A DNA stretch of 64,000 nucleotides. It comes from Streptomyces glaucescens. Its GTDB lineage: Bacteria; Actinomycetota; Actinomycetes; Streptomycetales; Streptomycetaceae. Below, piece after piece: positions 18,810-29,100 of this stretch. How positions within the stretch are numbered: position 1 is the stretch's first letter; the number at the start of each line of letters is the position of its first letter. The DNA is taken from NCBI RefSeq assembly GCF_000761215.1, contig NZ_CP009438.1, forward strand, positions 2,375,501 through 2,439,500, read 5' to 3'. The translations under genes and the position numbers were made by a program. The notes beneath the pieces were generated by a model that made no database searches, was not told where the DNA came from, and saw only the letters and a program-made list of their open reading frames with translations.

Positions 18810-21800
18810 CGGGCGTACTCCTCGGTGTTCTCAGTCTGTTCAGCGCTCTCGCTCTGCGCACCCGCAAGGTGTATCCGCTTCACCCACGATTCAGGCAACG
18901 GAATCCACTCCCCCAACGGCTCCTGGTACGTGGCGTACACATCCCGCACCCCATCCGCCCCGACAGCCCGGCCCAGAACTGGCGGCCTCCCAGGATCCGC
19001 CTGCGGTACGAACAACCACAAGGGCCGCTGGGCCTCGCCCTCCCGCGCCTGACGCGCAAGTTCGTCAAGGCCGCCCATGTAGTCGTAGCGGGCGAACACC
19101 GCACCGTCCGTCAGCAGCAACGGACGTGAGTCGTCCCCGCCACACAGCAGCGTGCTGATCTCCTCACGCATACGGTCGCTCGCATTCCGAGCGAAACGCG
19201 TGAAGTTGACGGCCGCCGTGGAACCCGCCTCTGCCATATCCGCCTTCAGGATCGTCTCCCAGCGCGGCAGTCCCCTCGGGTTGGCCGCCGCCTTCGCCTC
19301 CTGCTCGGCGTGAAGGTGCCGCAGGAACACCTCGGTCGCCGACACCGTCACCACACCCCCACCGAACCGCGCATCCGCCAGCTCACGCATCGCGCGTCGG
19401 CCCAGTTCACTACGGACGGTCAGCACCCGGTAACCGTCGCCACTCGCCGCAGCTCGCAGACGTTCCTCTGCACGAGCTGCCGCAGCCAGGTCGGCATTCT
19501 CCGACCACGCGGCGGCGGACGAGGTCACGGTCGAGGACCCGTCGATCCCGGTGCCGAAGTGGCTGGCGTTCTCCAGGCCCTCCGGCAGGTAGCGCTGCCG
19601 TCCGTCCTTGTGCGTGCGCAGGACCAGCGGGAAGCCGGCCTCCTTCAGCACCTCCGTGAGCGGAACATCCGTAGGCAAGCCATGACCGTCCTCGCCCTGT
19701 CCCGTCCGCAGCTCGGGGAAGCGGGACCGCACCCGCTCATGCACAGTGGCGACAGTCAGCCCCGGTTGCTCGTCCTCCGACAGGCCGGGGATGATCTTGA
19801 CGACGCCGGCCTGGGTGAGGCGTAGTGCCCGCACCATGCCAAGGCCGCGCGGGTACAGCTCCAGACGCGAGGACACCGCGGCGTCCTGCGAGGCAGCCGC
19901 CGCGATGTCCACGATCCGCCGCTCGTCCCAGTCGAGGGCACCCTGCGGAGGCTCCACCTGGGTCAGATCGGCGAGCACGGACGCGGCCGTCGGAAGGGTC
20001 TCAGCCCGCACGAGCCGGTCGGCGTGCTGGCCGAGGCGACTCGCGTAGTCGAGCAGGCCCGGCGCGGACGGCGTGTCAGGGCTGTCGACGTCCTCCCGGC
20101 ATTCCAAAGCCAAGAGCCCGGGTCGCAGCGCCTCATCCACGGCCTGCCGATTGGGGCGGTGCTGGAAGGCCGGAGTCGCGGCAGCCTCCTCCATCTCCAC
20201 CACGACGCGTACGGCGGCCAGTGCCAAGGCGCGACGCTGGTACAGCTTGGGCAGGTCGGTACCGCGCCGCAGGATCAGCGCGTCGGCGATCTCGGCGGCG
20301 GAGGCGAGGCGTCCGGACTGCTCCAAAATGTCCAGGACCTCGGCGCGCAGCTCCCGCAGGGCCGGCTCGTCGCGCCACTTTTCCCGCAGGCCCTTGATGT
20401 GCGGGTTGACTCCTCCCTGAGTCATGCCCAGTAGCTTGGCCACGTCCGTCTGCGTGGGCCAGGCGGGCAGCGCCGGCAGTCGTCCGTCGTCGCCGGGGAG
20501 GCGCAGCAGCGCACGGGCCACGTCGATACGGCTCTGGTTGTTGCCGACGGGGCCTCGCTGCCCCTTCACCAGTTCCGGGACCATGCGCGTCGCAAGCGCG
20601 TCCAGCGAGACGCGTCGCAGCGCCGGACCTTCACCCGCAGCCAGGGCCAGGTGGTCGCTGAGCTTGCGCTCCATGCCGGACTCGGCCTTGGCCGCGTCCA
20701 GTTCCGCCTTGGCGGCCTTCCGGCCCTCCCCGGTGAGGGGATTGAGCTCGGCGGCGCGCAGTCGGCGGCGCCATTCACGGATGCGCCGCTGGATGTCGGA
20801 GCGGGTCTTGGCACCCAGACCCGGCTTGTTGATCAGGTCGCGCTCGCTTCGGTCGAGCAGCTCGCCGACCGTGGTGATGTCCAGGCCGTACAGGAAGGAC
20901 TGGGCAGCGGCGGTCAGGCCCGACAGGGAGAGATGGGTGTCGAGTCCAGCCGCCGCGGCGCGCTGGTCGCGTGCCTCGTCGGAGTGCAGCTCCTCCTCGG
21001 CGCCGTGGCCCTTGCCGTGCGAGGAGGGCACGGTCTGCTGAGACGCGTCGAGGAAGACCTTCTTCCACGCGTCCTGCATGTCCTTGAGCGTCGCGAACCG
21101 CTTGCCGGCGTCGCGGTGCAGGGCGCGGCGGAAGAATCCCAGCAGGCCCTCGCGGACCGGATCCTCGAAGGCGTCCTGCTGGATCTCCGGGTACGGCATC
21201 TCCTTCGGATCGGTCATCTCGGGTGTGACCGAGCCGTCGCCCCAGCGCGGCAGCTCGCCGGAGGCCATCTGGTGGAGGGTGACCGCGAGGGCGTACCGCT
21301 CGGCCTGGTCGTCATAGACCGCCCGCCTGTTCACCGTGCCGCCGATGAAGGGGTCCATGTACCCCTGGGTGCCGACCGCCGTCTCGCTCGCCGGGTAGGA
21401 GGCGAGGGAGAAGTCGATCAGAACCAGCTCGCGCGTGCCGTTGGGTCGCTTGCGGATGGCGATGTTGTCCGGCTTGATGTCGCGGTGCCACACGCCCTCG
21501 CCCTGGAGGAAGTCGACGGCGCCGAAGAGCTGGTCGCCGTACTTCTCCAGGGTCTCCATGCCCATGGCGCCGTACTCGCGCAGCCAGCGGGCGAGGGTCT
21601 CCTCACGGGCGCGGATCTTGCCGTTCGAGCCCTCACCGTCGGCGAGCTCCGCCTTCTCGTCGCCGACGTACTCGACGGCGAGTGCGGTCCGCTCGCCAAG
21701 CCGCAGCGGCTCGGGCACCACGAGGTTGATCACCCGCGAGTCCGCGCGCAGCCGGCGCATCACCTGCGCCTCGCCCTCCAGGACGGTGACGCTGCGGTCC

Positions 21801-23515
21801 GAGACCGCCACCTTCAGAACGGCGAGCGGCCGGGTGCGGAACTCCTCCGACCGGAGATCCCGTACGAGGAACGCGCGTGAAGTGGAGCCGGTCCCCAAGC
21901 GTCGGCGGACCTGCCAGCGACCGCCGCCCAGCACATCGCCGGGCTGGGCCTCCAGTGCGTCGGGCTCGGGCTGCGCGCTAGGCGCGTCCGCCGGTTCGGC
22001 GGGAGTCGCGGGCTCGGCGGACTGAGCGCGTCGTACGCCCACCGAATCCTCGGCGTCGGCGAGGAGTTCCAGGAACTCGTCGACGGACGACATGCGCTGC
22101 TCGGGGCGGTAGGCGGTAGCCGCCTGGACGAGCAGGTCGACGTCGTCCGTCATACCGTCCACGACGGCGGAAGGCGTCAGGCCGTCGCTCTCGCGGAGCA
22201 TCGTCAGGACCTCTGCCTGGGTGGATGCCGGGGGGCGGCCGGTGACCAGCAGGTAGGCGAGCGTCCCCAGGCCGTACACGTCCAGCAGCACCGGGTCAGG
22301 TCGCGGGGCGGTCAGCTCCGGTGCCAGGTACGGCTCCGCGCCCTCGGCCACATGCGTGGCGGACAGCGCGGTCGGGGCGAGAGCAGCGGCGGCGCGCGCC
22401 CCGCTGCTCGAACCGAGACTGCGGGCGCTGGCCACCTGCCAGTCGGCGATCTCCAGGCGGGGGCGCAGCCACGCTTCCTCCTCGCCCAGCTTGCGCGGGC
22501 CCGGTATGACGTCGACCGAGCGGGCGGCCAGGGCACGGTGGTGGAGCAGGCCGGAGTGGGCCGAGCGGATCGTCTCGGCGAGCTGCCGCAGCAGCCGTAG
22601 ACGGGCCTGGATGTCGAGCTTGTCGCCGTAGCGGCGGACGTACTCGTCCAGCCGCATTGCGCGCATGTCGTAGTCGAAGAGCAGAGCCGGTCCGGCCGGA
22701 TGGGCCGACGGCTCGAAAGTCTTGTACTGCGCCGCGCCCCGGTGCTTGAAGCGGCTGAGCACGGCCGCTTCCCGGCGCGACGCCCGCTCCACGGACTCGC
22801 GCGCCTCCGCGCTCGCACCCCGCTCCCGCAGGTAGACGCGGACGCGGACGGTCTCGTACAGGTCCTTGTGGTGGCCGACGTAGTCCACCCAGGTGGGACC
22901 GGAGGCAATCTCGTTGTCAAGGCGGTAGGAGCCGACCCACCGCTCGGCCTCGCTGGCCCGGATGCCCGCCTTCTTGAGCCGCTTGGCGATGTCCAGGGAG
23001 CGGCCCTCGGTGTACCGGAACCGCTCGTCGCGCGGCGGCCGGCGCAGCTCCTTGATCAGCTCGGCGATCGTGAACACGTGCTGCCGCTCGTTCTGCGGCA
23101 GCTCCACGCGGAGCTTGGGGTTGGTGATACAGACGGCTTCTTGGACCCACACCTTCTGGGCCTTGGGACCGCCCGCCCGGTTCAGGAGGGTCGCGAGCTC
23201 CTTGGCCTTCTTGTTCAACAGGTGCAGCGGATTGCCGTGATCGACTTCTTCGCCGTTGCCCTTGGTCTGCACCCAGGTGCCGTACGGCGCGGCGAGGTGT
23301 CCGACCCAGTCCTTCAGCTCGACCAACCACACCCCGCCGGGGGCGACGATCAGCAAGTCACATTCGCGCGGATGGCCCGAATTAGCAGTGAATGTGAAGT
23401 TCGCCCAAGCCCGCCATGGCTCGTTGCCGGGAAGTTGCTTACGGATCGACTCCAGGCCCCGCTTCTCGTGCCCGAACTCAGACTCGGTGACAGTCGTCCA
23501 CCGGTCCTTTTCCAT
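18806..23515 (-). CDS. pglW: PglW, NERD plus serine/threonine kinase protein of BREX type 2
   Basis: 1569 residues, first gene of the operon. A nuclease-related NERD domain occupies about residues 20-140 (CDLLIVAPGGVWLVELKDW). A first kinase-like domain follows but is degenerate: HHRALAARS near residue 326 replaces the HRDLKPxN loop. The second kinase domain (about 545-830) has HRDIKPDNIAI at 676 and DFS at 701 in place of DFG. Residues about 858-915 (LDITTVGELLDRSERDL... PGLGAKT) resemble the helix-hairpin-helix fold of the RNA polymerase alpha C-terminal domain. The C-terminal 650 residues have no domain I can name. PglW kinase activity is essential for the Pgl phenotype in Streptomyces. 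Confidence 0.93.
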   Translation of the reverse strand: MEKDRWTTVTESEFGHEKRGLESIRKQLPGNEPWRAWANFTFTANSGHPRECDLLIVAPGGVWLVELKDWVGHLAAPYGTWVQTKGNGEEVDHGNPLHLLNKKAKELATLLNRAGGPKAQKVWVQEAVCITNPKLRVELPQNERQHVFTIAELIKELRRPPRDERFRYTEGRSLDIAKRLKKAGIRASEAERWVGSYRLDNEIASGPTWVDYVGHHKDLYETVRVRVYLRERGASAEARESVERASRREAAVLSRFKHRGAAQYKTFEPSAHPAGPALLFDYDMRAMRLDEYVRRYGDKLDIQARLRLLRQLAETIRSAHSGLLHHRALAARSVDVIPGPRKLGEEEAWLRPRLEIADWQVASARSLGSSSGARAAAALAPTALSATHVAEGAEPYLAPELTAPRPDPVLLDVYGLGTLAYLLVTGRPPASTQAEVLTMLRESDGLTPSAVVDGMTDDVDLLVQAATAYRPEQRMSSVDEFLELLADAEDSVGVRRAQSAEPATPAEPADAPSAQPEPDALEAQPGDVLGGGRWQVRRRLGTGSTSRAFLVRDLRSEEFRTRPLAVLKVAVSDRSVTVLEGEAQVMRRLRADSRVINLVVPEPLRLGERTALAVEYVGDEKAELADGEGSNGKIRAREETLARWLREYGAMGMETLEKYGDQLFGAVDFLQGEGVWHRDIKPDNIAIRKRPNGTRELVLIDFSLASYPASETAVGTQGYMDPFIGGTVNRRAVYDDQAERYALAVTLHQMASGELPRWGDGSVTPEMTDPKEMPYPEIQQDAFEDPVREGLLGFFRRALHRDAGKRFATLKDMQDAWKKVFLDASQQTVPSSHGKGHGAEEELHSDEARDQRAAAAGLDTHLSLSGLTAAAQSFLYGLDITTVGELLDRSERDLINKPGLGAKTRSDIQRRIREWRRRLRAAELNPLTGEGRKAAKAELDAAKAESGMERKLSDHLALAAGEGPALRRVSLDALATRMVPELVKGQRGPVGNNQSRIDVARALLRLPGDDGRLPALPAWPTQTDVAKLLGMTQGGVNPHIKGLREKWRDEPALRELRAEVLDILEQSGRLASAAEIADALILRRGTDLPKLYQRRALALAAVRVVVEMEEAAATPAFQHRPNRQAVDEALRPGLLALECREDVDSPDTPSAPGLLDYASRLGQHADRLVRAETLPTAASVLADLTQVEPPQGALDWDERRIVDIAAAASQDAAVSSRLELYPRGLGMVRALRLTQAGVVKIIPGLSEDEQPGLTVATVHERVRSRFPELRTGQGEDGHGLPTDVPLTEVLKEAGFPLVLRTHKDGRQRYLPEGLENASHFGTGIDGSSTVTSSAAAWSENADLAAAARAEERLRAAASGDGYRVLTVRSELGRRAMRELADARFGGGVVTVSATEVFLRHLHAEQEAKAAANPRGLPRWETILKADMAEAGSTAAVNFTRFARNASDRMREEISTLLCGGDDSRPLLLTDGAVFARYDYMGGLDELARQAREGEAQRPLWLFVPQADPGRPPVLGRAVGADGVRDVYATYQEPLGEWIPLPESWVKRIHLAGAQSESAEQTENTEEYAR

Positions 23516-23594
23516 CGCTCCTCGCTAACTTCGCCACCCCGTTACACCGCGATCACGCTGGTGACCACGGGACATCGTATCCCGGGGTACGGGA

Positions 23595-23789
23595 TCAGGA
23601 CCGGGTCGCGTAGCGCACGAACGCGGCCCACTCCACGGCAGGGAAGGAGAGGTGGGCGCGGGCGGGGGTCTTGGAGTCGCGGATGTGGATGACGCCGGGC
23701 ATGGTGGCGACCTCCAGGCACGCACCTCCCTCGTTGCCGCTGTAGCCGCTCTTGAACCAGGCGAGCTGCGCGGGCTCCGCGGTGCTCAC
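23595..23789 (-). CDS. DUF397 domain protein
   Basis: 64 residues from GTG 23789, overlapping the upstream regulator stop by four bases. The sequence WFKSGYSGNEGGACLEVA ... HIRDSKTPARAHLSFPAVEW is the standard DUF397 pattern. In streptomycetes such small proteins sit beside an XRE/DUF5753 regulator and an ATP-binding anti-sigma-like protein; several are linked to development or act as antitoxin-like partners. An inverted repeat ATCCCG-GGGTA-CGGGAT (23579-23595) lies at its stop codon, upstream of pglW, and may act as a terminator. Confidence 0.88.
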   Translation of the reverse strand: MSTAEPAQLAWFKSGYSGNEGGACLEVATMPGVIHIRDSKTPARAHLSFPAVEWAAFVRYATRS

Positions 23790-24644
23790 AGTTCCCCCAA
23801 CATGTTCTTGATCAGGTCCAGGGACTCCCGCATGGTGAGCGCCTGCGCCCTGATGCTTCCGTACCGTGCGGCCAGGATACGTACCTCCTCCGGATCCGTG
23901 ACCAGTCGGCTACCGTTCTGTACCTCCGTGTATCCGACCTGGGCCTTCCCCCTCGGGGTGAGCAGGATGAACGGGCCGCCCATTCCCGCGTGCTCGCTGC
24001 GGTCCGTCGGCATCACCTGAAGCTCCACGCTGCGCAGCTGCGCAAGCCTGATCAGTTGCTCCAACTGCTCCCTGTGGATCTCCGATCCGCCGATGGGTCG
24101 CCGCAACACGACCTCCTCAATGACGGCCGTCACCATAGGCGGAGGCCAACGCCTCACGATCTCCTGCCGCGCCAATCGAGAAGTCACCCGGTGTTCTCCG
24201 CATCTCATACAGAGCCCGGATCCGCCGCTCGGTCTGAAACAGCCCAGGGATGTCATGGCAGCTGTAGTCGTTGATCTCAACCGCCTCCCGCTCCAACCGC
24301 GCGTAATCCCTGAACCAAGCCGGATGCCGAACCCTCGCCTTCGCCTTGGCCTTCTCCACATATTCGATCGCGGCTTTCAACACCCCACCGGCGTCCAACA
24401 GCTCATCCGCCGCCACCAGGAACTCCGCCTGCGGCGTCCGCCTCCCCCTCTCCAGCGAGGAGATGAGGTCCTCGCTATACCCGAGCCGGTCCCCCAACGC
24501 TCGCTGAGTAAGCCCGGCCCGCTCCCGCAGCACCTTGACCTGTTTGCCAAGAGCCCGGTTCAGGTCGCTGCTCTGGTCACCCTCGTCGTACGTCTCCGCC
24601 GCCTCCGACACTCCGCCACCCCCGTTTCGAGTCACGGCCGACAT
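23786..24644 (-). pseudogene. XRE-family regulator (HTH plus DUF5753), apparently frameshifted
   Basis: The 5' part from ATG 24644 encodes a normal HTH (ALGKQVKVLRERAGLTQRALGDRLGYSEDLISSLERGRR) and the start of the DUF5753-type domain (HDIPGLFQTERRIRALYEMRR), then stops at 24117. The rest of the domain (VTSRLARQEIVRRWPP ... IRAQALTMRESLDLIKNMLGEL) continues in another frame to 23786. The junction lies near 24170-24200 and the usual connecting residues are missing, so a small deletion with loss of frame is likely; a sequencing error is the other option. It is the natural partner of the adjacent DUF397 gene, which it overlaps. Confidence 0.7.
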
Positions 24645-24660
24645 CCCGTACGAGACACCG

Positions 24661-24694
24661 TCCGTACCGGTACACGCACCCTCCGTACCGAGGG
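24661..24694. promoter_or_regulatory. candidate operator in the XRE / ATP-binding divergent promoter
   Basis: In the 92-base divergent region TCCGTACCG occurs at 24661-24669 and 24682-24690, exactly 21 bases apart, about two helical turns. A perfect palindrome GTACCGGTAC overlaps the first copy (24664-24673), and CCCTC/GAGGG (24679-24683, 24690-24694) flanks the second. This arrangement suits autoregulation by the XRE protein, but binding is inferred. Confidence 0.4.
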
Positions 24695-24736
24695 CATCCC
24701 TGGTCAGAGTAGAGCGGCCCGACCACGCTCTGTGAC

Positions 24737-25162
24737 ATGAAGTCACAAATCTCCACCCGCCAGTTCGCCCAGCTCCTCAGCGCCACACCCCGCGGCGCCC
24801 GTCTTGCCCGCCTGCTGGCCGTGCAACAGCTCAGCGCGTGGGGCTGGCCGCCCACCTGCCCGCTCAGCGAGTCCGCCGCCCTCGTGGTCGCCGAGTTGGC
24901 CGCGAACGCGGTGACACACGGACGGATGAGAGGCCGGTGCTTCCGCCTCGCGCTTACCGTCGAAACCCCGGACACCCTCCGTGTCGAGGTGGCCGACCCC
25001 AGAGGCGACCAGGCGCCCCTGGCTCATACCGGCACCACGCCCGACCCCTTCGCCGAATCCGGCCGCGGCCTGTTCCTCGTCGACGCGCTCGCCGTCCGCT
25101 GGGGCACCAAGCCCCGGCCGCCCTCCGGCAAGACCGTCTGGGCATGCCTCCCACTCCTGTGA
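24737..25162 (+). CDS. ATP-binding protein, anti-sigma regulatory factor-like (HATPase_c_2)
   Basis: 141 residues from ATG 24737, divergent from the XRE regulator. The GHKL ATPase motifs are present: N-box AELAANAVTHG, a G1-like VADPRGD and G2-like SGRGLFLVDALA. It is a stand-alone Bergerat-fold domain, as in the many RsbW/SpoIIAB-like proteins of Streptomyces. It completes the common triad of XRE regulator, DUF397 protein and ATPase. The target sigma or anti-anti-sigma factor is not visible here. Confidence 0.85.
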   Translation: MKSQISTRQFAQLLSATPRGARLARLLAVQQLSAWGWPPTCPLSESAALVVAELAANAVTHGRMRGRCFRLALTVETPDTLRVEVADPRGDQAPLAHTGTTPDPFAESGRGLFLVDALAVRWGTKPRPPSGKTVWACLPLL

Positions 25163-25340
25163 CGCCGGATGCGAGACAGTCCGTCCACAGGCGGACACAA
25201 GGCGTGGACAACACGGCGGGGAGGTGGAGAGAATTCTGATCACACCGTCGGTCTCAGCAGTGGTCGGATGTACCACTCGCCCCGGCCGGGCGGTGGCACG
25301 GGGACGGCACGGGGGTGCCGTGTGGGGGAAGGACGTACGG

Positions 25341-26159
25341 GTGGGGGAAGACAGCGCCGTCGGCGGCGTGGCGCCGCGCATCTCGCAGGGGATCGAGGTG
25401 TACGGCGGGACGGACGGGGCCGTGTCGTGGAGCGGTGTCGAGCTGACGGCCGACGTGATGCGGGAGCTGGCTGCGGGGCCGTGGGCCGAGCGGGTCGGTG
25501 ACCTGGACGCCTCGCGCGATCTGGTCACCGAGCTGCGGTCGCTGGCCACGACGGACATGGAGACGCAGTTCATCAGCACGCTCCTGGAGAGCGAGCCGGA
25601 GCCGCTGCCCTGGCAGGTCGGCGAGGCGCTCGCCGAGGTACTGCTGGAGAACTGGCACGGCGCGCTGTGGGTGTGGGACGGTGCGCGGGACCGGCGTACG
25701 CGCAAGGCGAGCCTGCCGGGGGCGGACCTGGTCGGTCTGTGTGTGGCGGACGGCTCGGCGCGGCTGCTCTTCGGCGAGGTCAAGTCGTCGTCGCAGGCGG
25801 CCAGCCCCCCTGGCGTGATGACGGGCTCGGACGGCATGATCGAGCAGCTCAAGCGGCTGGCCGGGAAGGACGACCACCTCACCCTGATGAAATGGCTGCG
25901 GTCCCGCTGTCTCACCGCCGAGCACAAGGCGGCCTACCACACGGCGGCCGGCCGCTGGGTGAAGTCCAGGGGCGCGGACATCCAGCTCTTCGGCTGCCTG
26001 GTCCGCGACACCGTGCCGGAGCCGAAGGACCTGAGCGACCGTGCCGCCGTACTGGCCAAGACGGTCGTGGAGCCCATGCATGCCCTGCTGACTGCCTGGT
26101 ACCTCCCGGTGGCCATGAAGACGTGGCCGAAGCACGTGGGGGTGCTCGACGTTGGCTGA
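25341..26159 (+). CDS. hamA: HamA-like nuclease (DUF1837-like) of a Hachiman-type defence system
   Basis: 272 residues from GTG 25341, preceded by GGGGAAGGA 8 bases upstream; a GTG at 25320 is also possible. A PD-(D/E)xK-like core is visible: GADLVG with D129, then LLFGEVKSS with E146 and K148. The C-terminal part (IQLFGCLVRDTVPEP ... LTAWYLPV) fits the HamA C-terminal domain pattern as I recall it. The stop overlaps the helicase start by 8 bases. In Hachiman, HamA is the nuclease effector held by the HamB helicase, which senses damaged or foreign DNA. An AbpA-type protein is the closest alternative. The assignment was made by eye from motifs and gene order. Confidence 0.6.
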   Translation: MGEDSAVGGVAPRISQGIEVYGGTDGAVSWSGVELTADVMRELAAGPWAERVGDLDASRDLVTELRSLATTDMETQFISTLLESEPEPLPWQVGEALAEVLLENWHGALWVWDGARDRRTRKASLPGADLVGLCVADGSARLLFGEVKSSSQAASPPGVMTGSDGMIEQLKRLAGKDDHLTLMKWLRSRCLTAEHKAAYHTAAGRWVKSRGADIQLFGCLVRDTVPEPKDLSDRAAVLAKTVVEPMHALLTAWYLPVAMKTWPKHVGVLDVG

Positions 26160-29100
26160 TCTGGGCTGGCTGGAAGGAGCGCTCGACCCGGAACTTGTAG
26201 GGGAGGCCAATGAGCGGGCGCACCGTGTGCTCATCGGCTCCGCTCTGCGGGCGGTCGAGGCAGAGGTTCCCGAGGGTTCGCCCGACAGCCGGGAGGCGGT
26301 CGACTTCGCGGTGGACGCCCTGGACCTGCTGGCCTGGGACGCGATCGCGGAGGATCCGAAGGCACCGGAGACCCGGCGGCTGTGCGGGCAGATGTTCGCC
26401 CTGGCGCGGGCACGGCTACCGGAGGACGACTCCCCCGACGCGCGCCTCGAACTGCTCCGTACGGTCTGCCTGGGCTGGATCGCCGACGAGACCCCGCTCG
26501 CGGCCCGGCTGCTGGCCGACGTCGAGCTGCCCTCCGTACCGGATGCGGAGGACGACTGGGAGACTCAGGTGCGGCGCGGAACCGCCGATGTGTGGCTCTT
26601 GCTGCTGCGCAAGCGCGGCTGGGACGACCTCGACGCGCTGGACCACCTCATCGCGCGGCTACGGGCCGAGCAGGCGGGTCGGGAGGAGACCTACCTCTCG
26701 GCGGCCGGTGACGACGCCCGGCCCGCCGCCTGGTCGCTCGCCGCCCACTACCACCTGCTCAAGACGGCGGAGCTGCTCGCCGAGTACCTTGCCACCGGGC
26801 ATCTGCTGCGTGAACGCCGCCCCGGACGTCACTACGACGTGCGTGAGCGTGTGCAGGCGCACTGCGACCGCGCCCTGGAAGCGGCCGTCGCCTCGGCCGA
26901 CCCCGATCTCGAGGTGCTTGTACGGCTGCTGGCGGCGACGGCCGACCAGATCATCGACAACAGCCTGTGGACGGTGGCTCGTGCTGTCAGCCCAGAGGTG
27001 AACGCCTTCGTGGCCTCCCTCGTCGACCGTGGCCGACCGCGCCCGATCTTCGAGGTGCTGCCGCCGCAGCGTGTGGCCCTGGCCGAGCAGGGGCTGATCC
27101 GGACCGCGCACCGCAGTGTGGTGGTCAGTCTGCCCACCAGCGCGGGCAAAACCCTGATCGCCCAGTTCCGGATCCTCCAGGCGCTCAACGCCTACGACAA
27201 GCAGCACGGCTGGGTGGCGTACGTCGCCCCGAACCGGGCGCTCGTCAACCAGGTGACGCGACGGCTGCGCCGCGACTTCGCCGGGCTCGGGATCGGGGTG
27301 GAGCGGGTCAGCCCGGCCCTGGAGTTCGACGGTCTGGAAGAGGACATGCTCACGGACCGCGGCGAGGGACGGTTCCGGGTGCTGGTGTCGACCCCCGAGA
27401 AGCTGGATCTGCTGCTGCGCTCGGGCTGGCAGGAGAAGATCGGGCGCCCGCTGTGTCTGGTGGTGGCCGACGAGGCGCACCACCTCGGGGTGGACAAGCG
27501 GGGGATCAAGCTGGAGCTGCTGCTGGCCACCGTCAACCGGGAGGCCCAGGACGCGGGCTTCCTGCTCCTGACACCCTTCATCGACAACGGTGACGTCATC
27601 GCTGAATGGCTGGACAGCGGCAGCCGGCAGTCGGTCGGGCAGTCGGTGGACTGGACGCCGAACGACCGCATCGTGGCCCTCGCCCACCGCGAGCGTGCGG
27701 CGGGCAACGGCGGTTTCCGGGTGACGCTGGAAACGTTGGTGACCAGTCGCAGGACCCTCAGTGTTCCCGACGAACTGCCTCTGGACGGGTACCGGCCGCT
27801 CGGCCTGTCCTGGTCCCAGGCGGGCCAACCCGGGAAACTGGCCGCGGCGACCGCAGCCGTCCTGGCAGAGCGCGGGCAGACCATCACCCTGGCCCAGCAG
27901 CCCGGCCACGCCTGGGGTATCGCCGAGCGCATCGCAGGGGGACGGGAGACAGTCGCCGATCCCAGCGACGAACTGCGTGCGGTGCAAGAGGTGGTGGAGG
28001 AGGAGTTCGGCAGTGACTTCGCGCTGGTGAGACTGCTCGCCAAGGGCGTCGGAGTCCATCATCGGGGCTTGCCGGACGATATCCGCATTTTGACGGAGTA
28101 CCTGGTGGAGAGGGGCGACCTCACTCACCTGGTGTCCACCACGACCATCGCCCAGGGCGTCAACTTCCCCGTTGCGAACGTCGTGTTGGCTTCCCACCAG
28201 TTCCCGTACGCGACCGACATCCCGGCCTCTGACTTCTGGAACCTCGCGGGGCGAGCCGGCCGAGTGGAGCAGGGTGAGGTAGGCCTGATCGCGCTGGCCG
28301 CGACCGACGAGGAACGGGCTAGGAAACTACGGGAGTTCGTCGCCCGCCAGGTCGCGGAGCTGAACTCCACACTCATCGACATGGTGAGCCAGGCCATGTC
28401 CAGGAACGGCCACCTCGACCTGCACACGCTGGCGGCCATCCCGGAGTGGTCCGCCTTCGTCCAGTATCTGGCCCACACCTACCGGCAGATCGGAGATCAC
28501 GAGGAGTTCGCCGAGGAGATCGAGCAGGTGCTGCGTGGCACCCTAGGCTTCCAGCATCTACGGCGCGTGAACCGCGGCTGGGCGGCGGAGCTGGTGCGCA
28601 GCGTGCGGGAGTACGCCGAGCTTCTCTCCGGCAAGGCACTGGGACTCGTCGACAGCACGGGCTTCTCCTGGGAGAGCGTCGCGGGCACCCTGAAGCGACT
28701 CAGCGACGCTCGGATCGACCGTGAGATCTGGTATGCGCCGCTGTTCGACGGCGACCGCAGGCCACTGGCCCAGTTGGTCGGGGTAATGCTCGAGGTGCCC
28801 GAACTGAGGGAGAGCCTCCATGAGATTGCGGACGAGCAAGACGGCCGCAGCGGCGACTACATCGCCCGTGTCATCCAGGACTGGGTGAACGGAGCGTCCG
28901 TACCCCAGCTGGCCGCCGACCATTTCAGAAAGCCGGGCGAGTCCAACAGCCTCAACGCGATCACCAAGTGCTGCCAACGCCTGTTCGGCGACATGGCGCC
29001 CACGGTTTCCTGGGGGCTGTCCGCACTCCAGTCGCTCACACTCGGCCAGGACTTCGCGACGCTGCCCGCCGAGACACAACGCGAACTGCGGAACATTCCG

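Noticed and set aside
16104..19052. 982-codon open frame antisense to pglX
   Set aside because: It mirrors the pglX coding frame and has no recognisable domain.
23551..23566. Short hairpin GATCAC-GCTG-GTGACC upstream of pglW
   Set aside because: Only four to five pairs form and one mismatch is present; too weak to call an operator.
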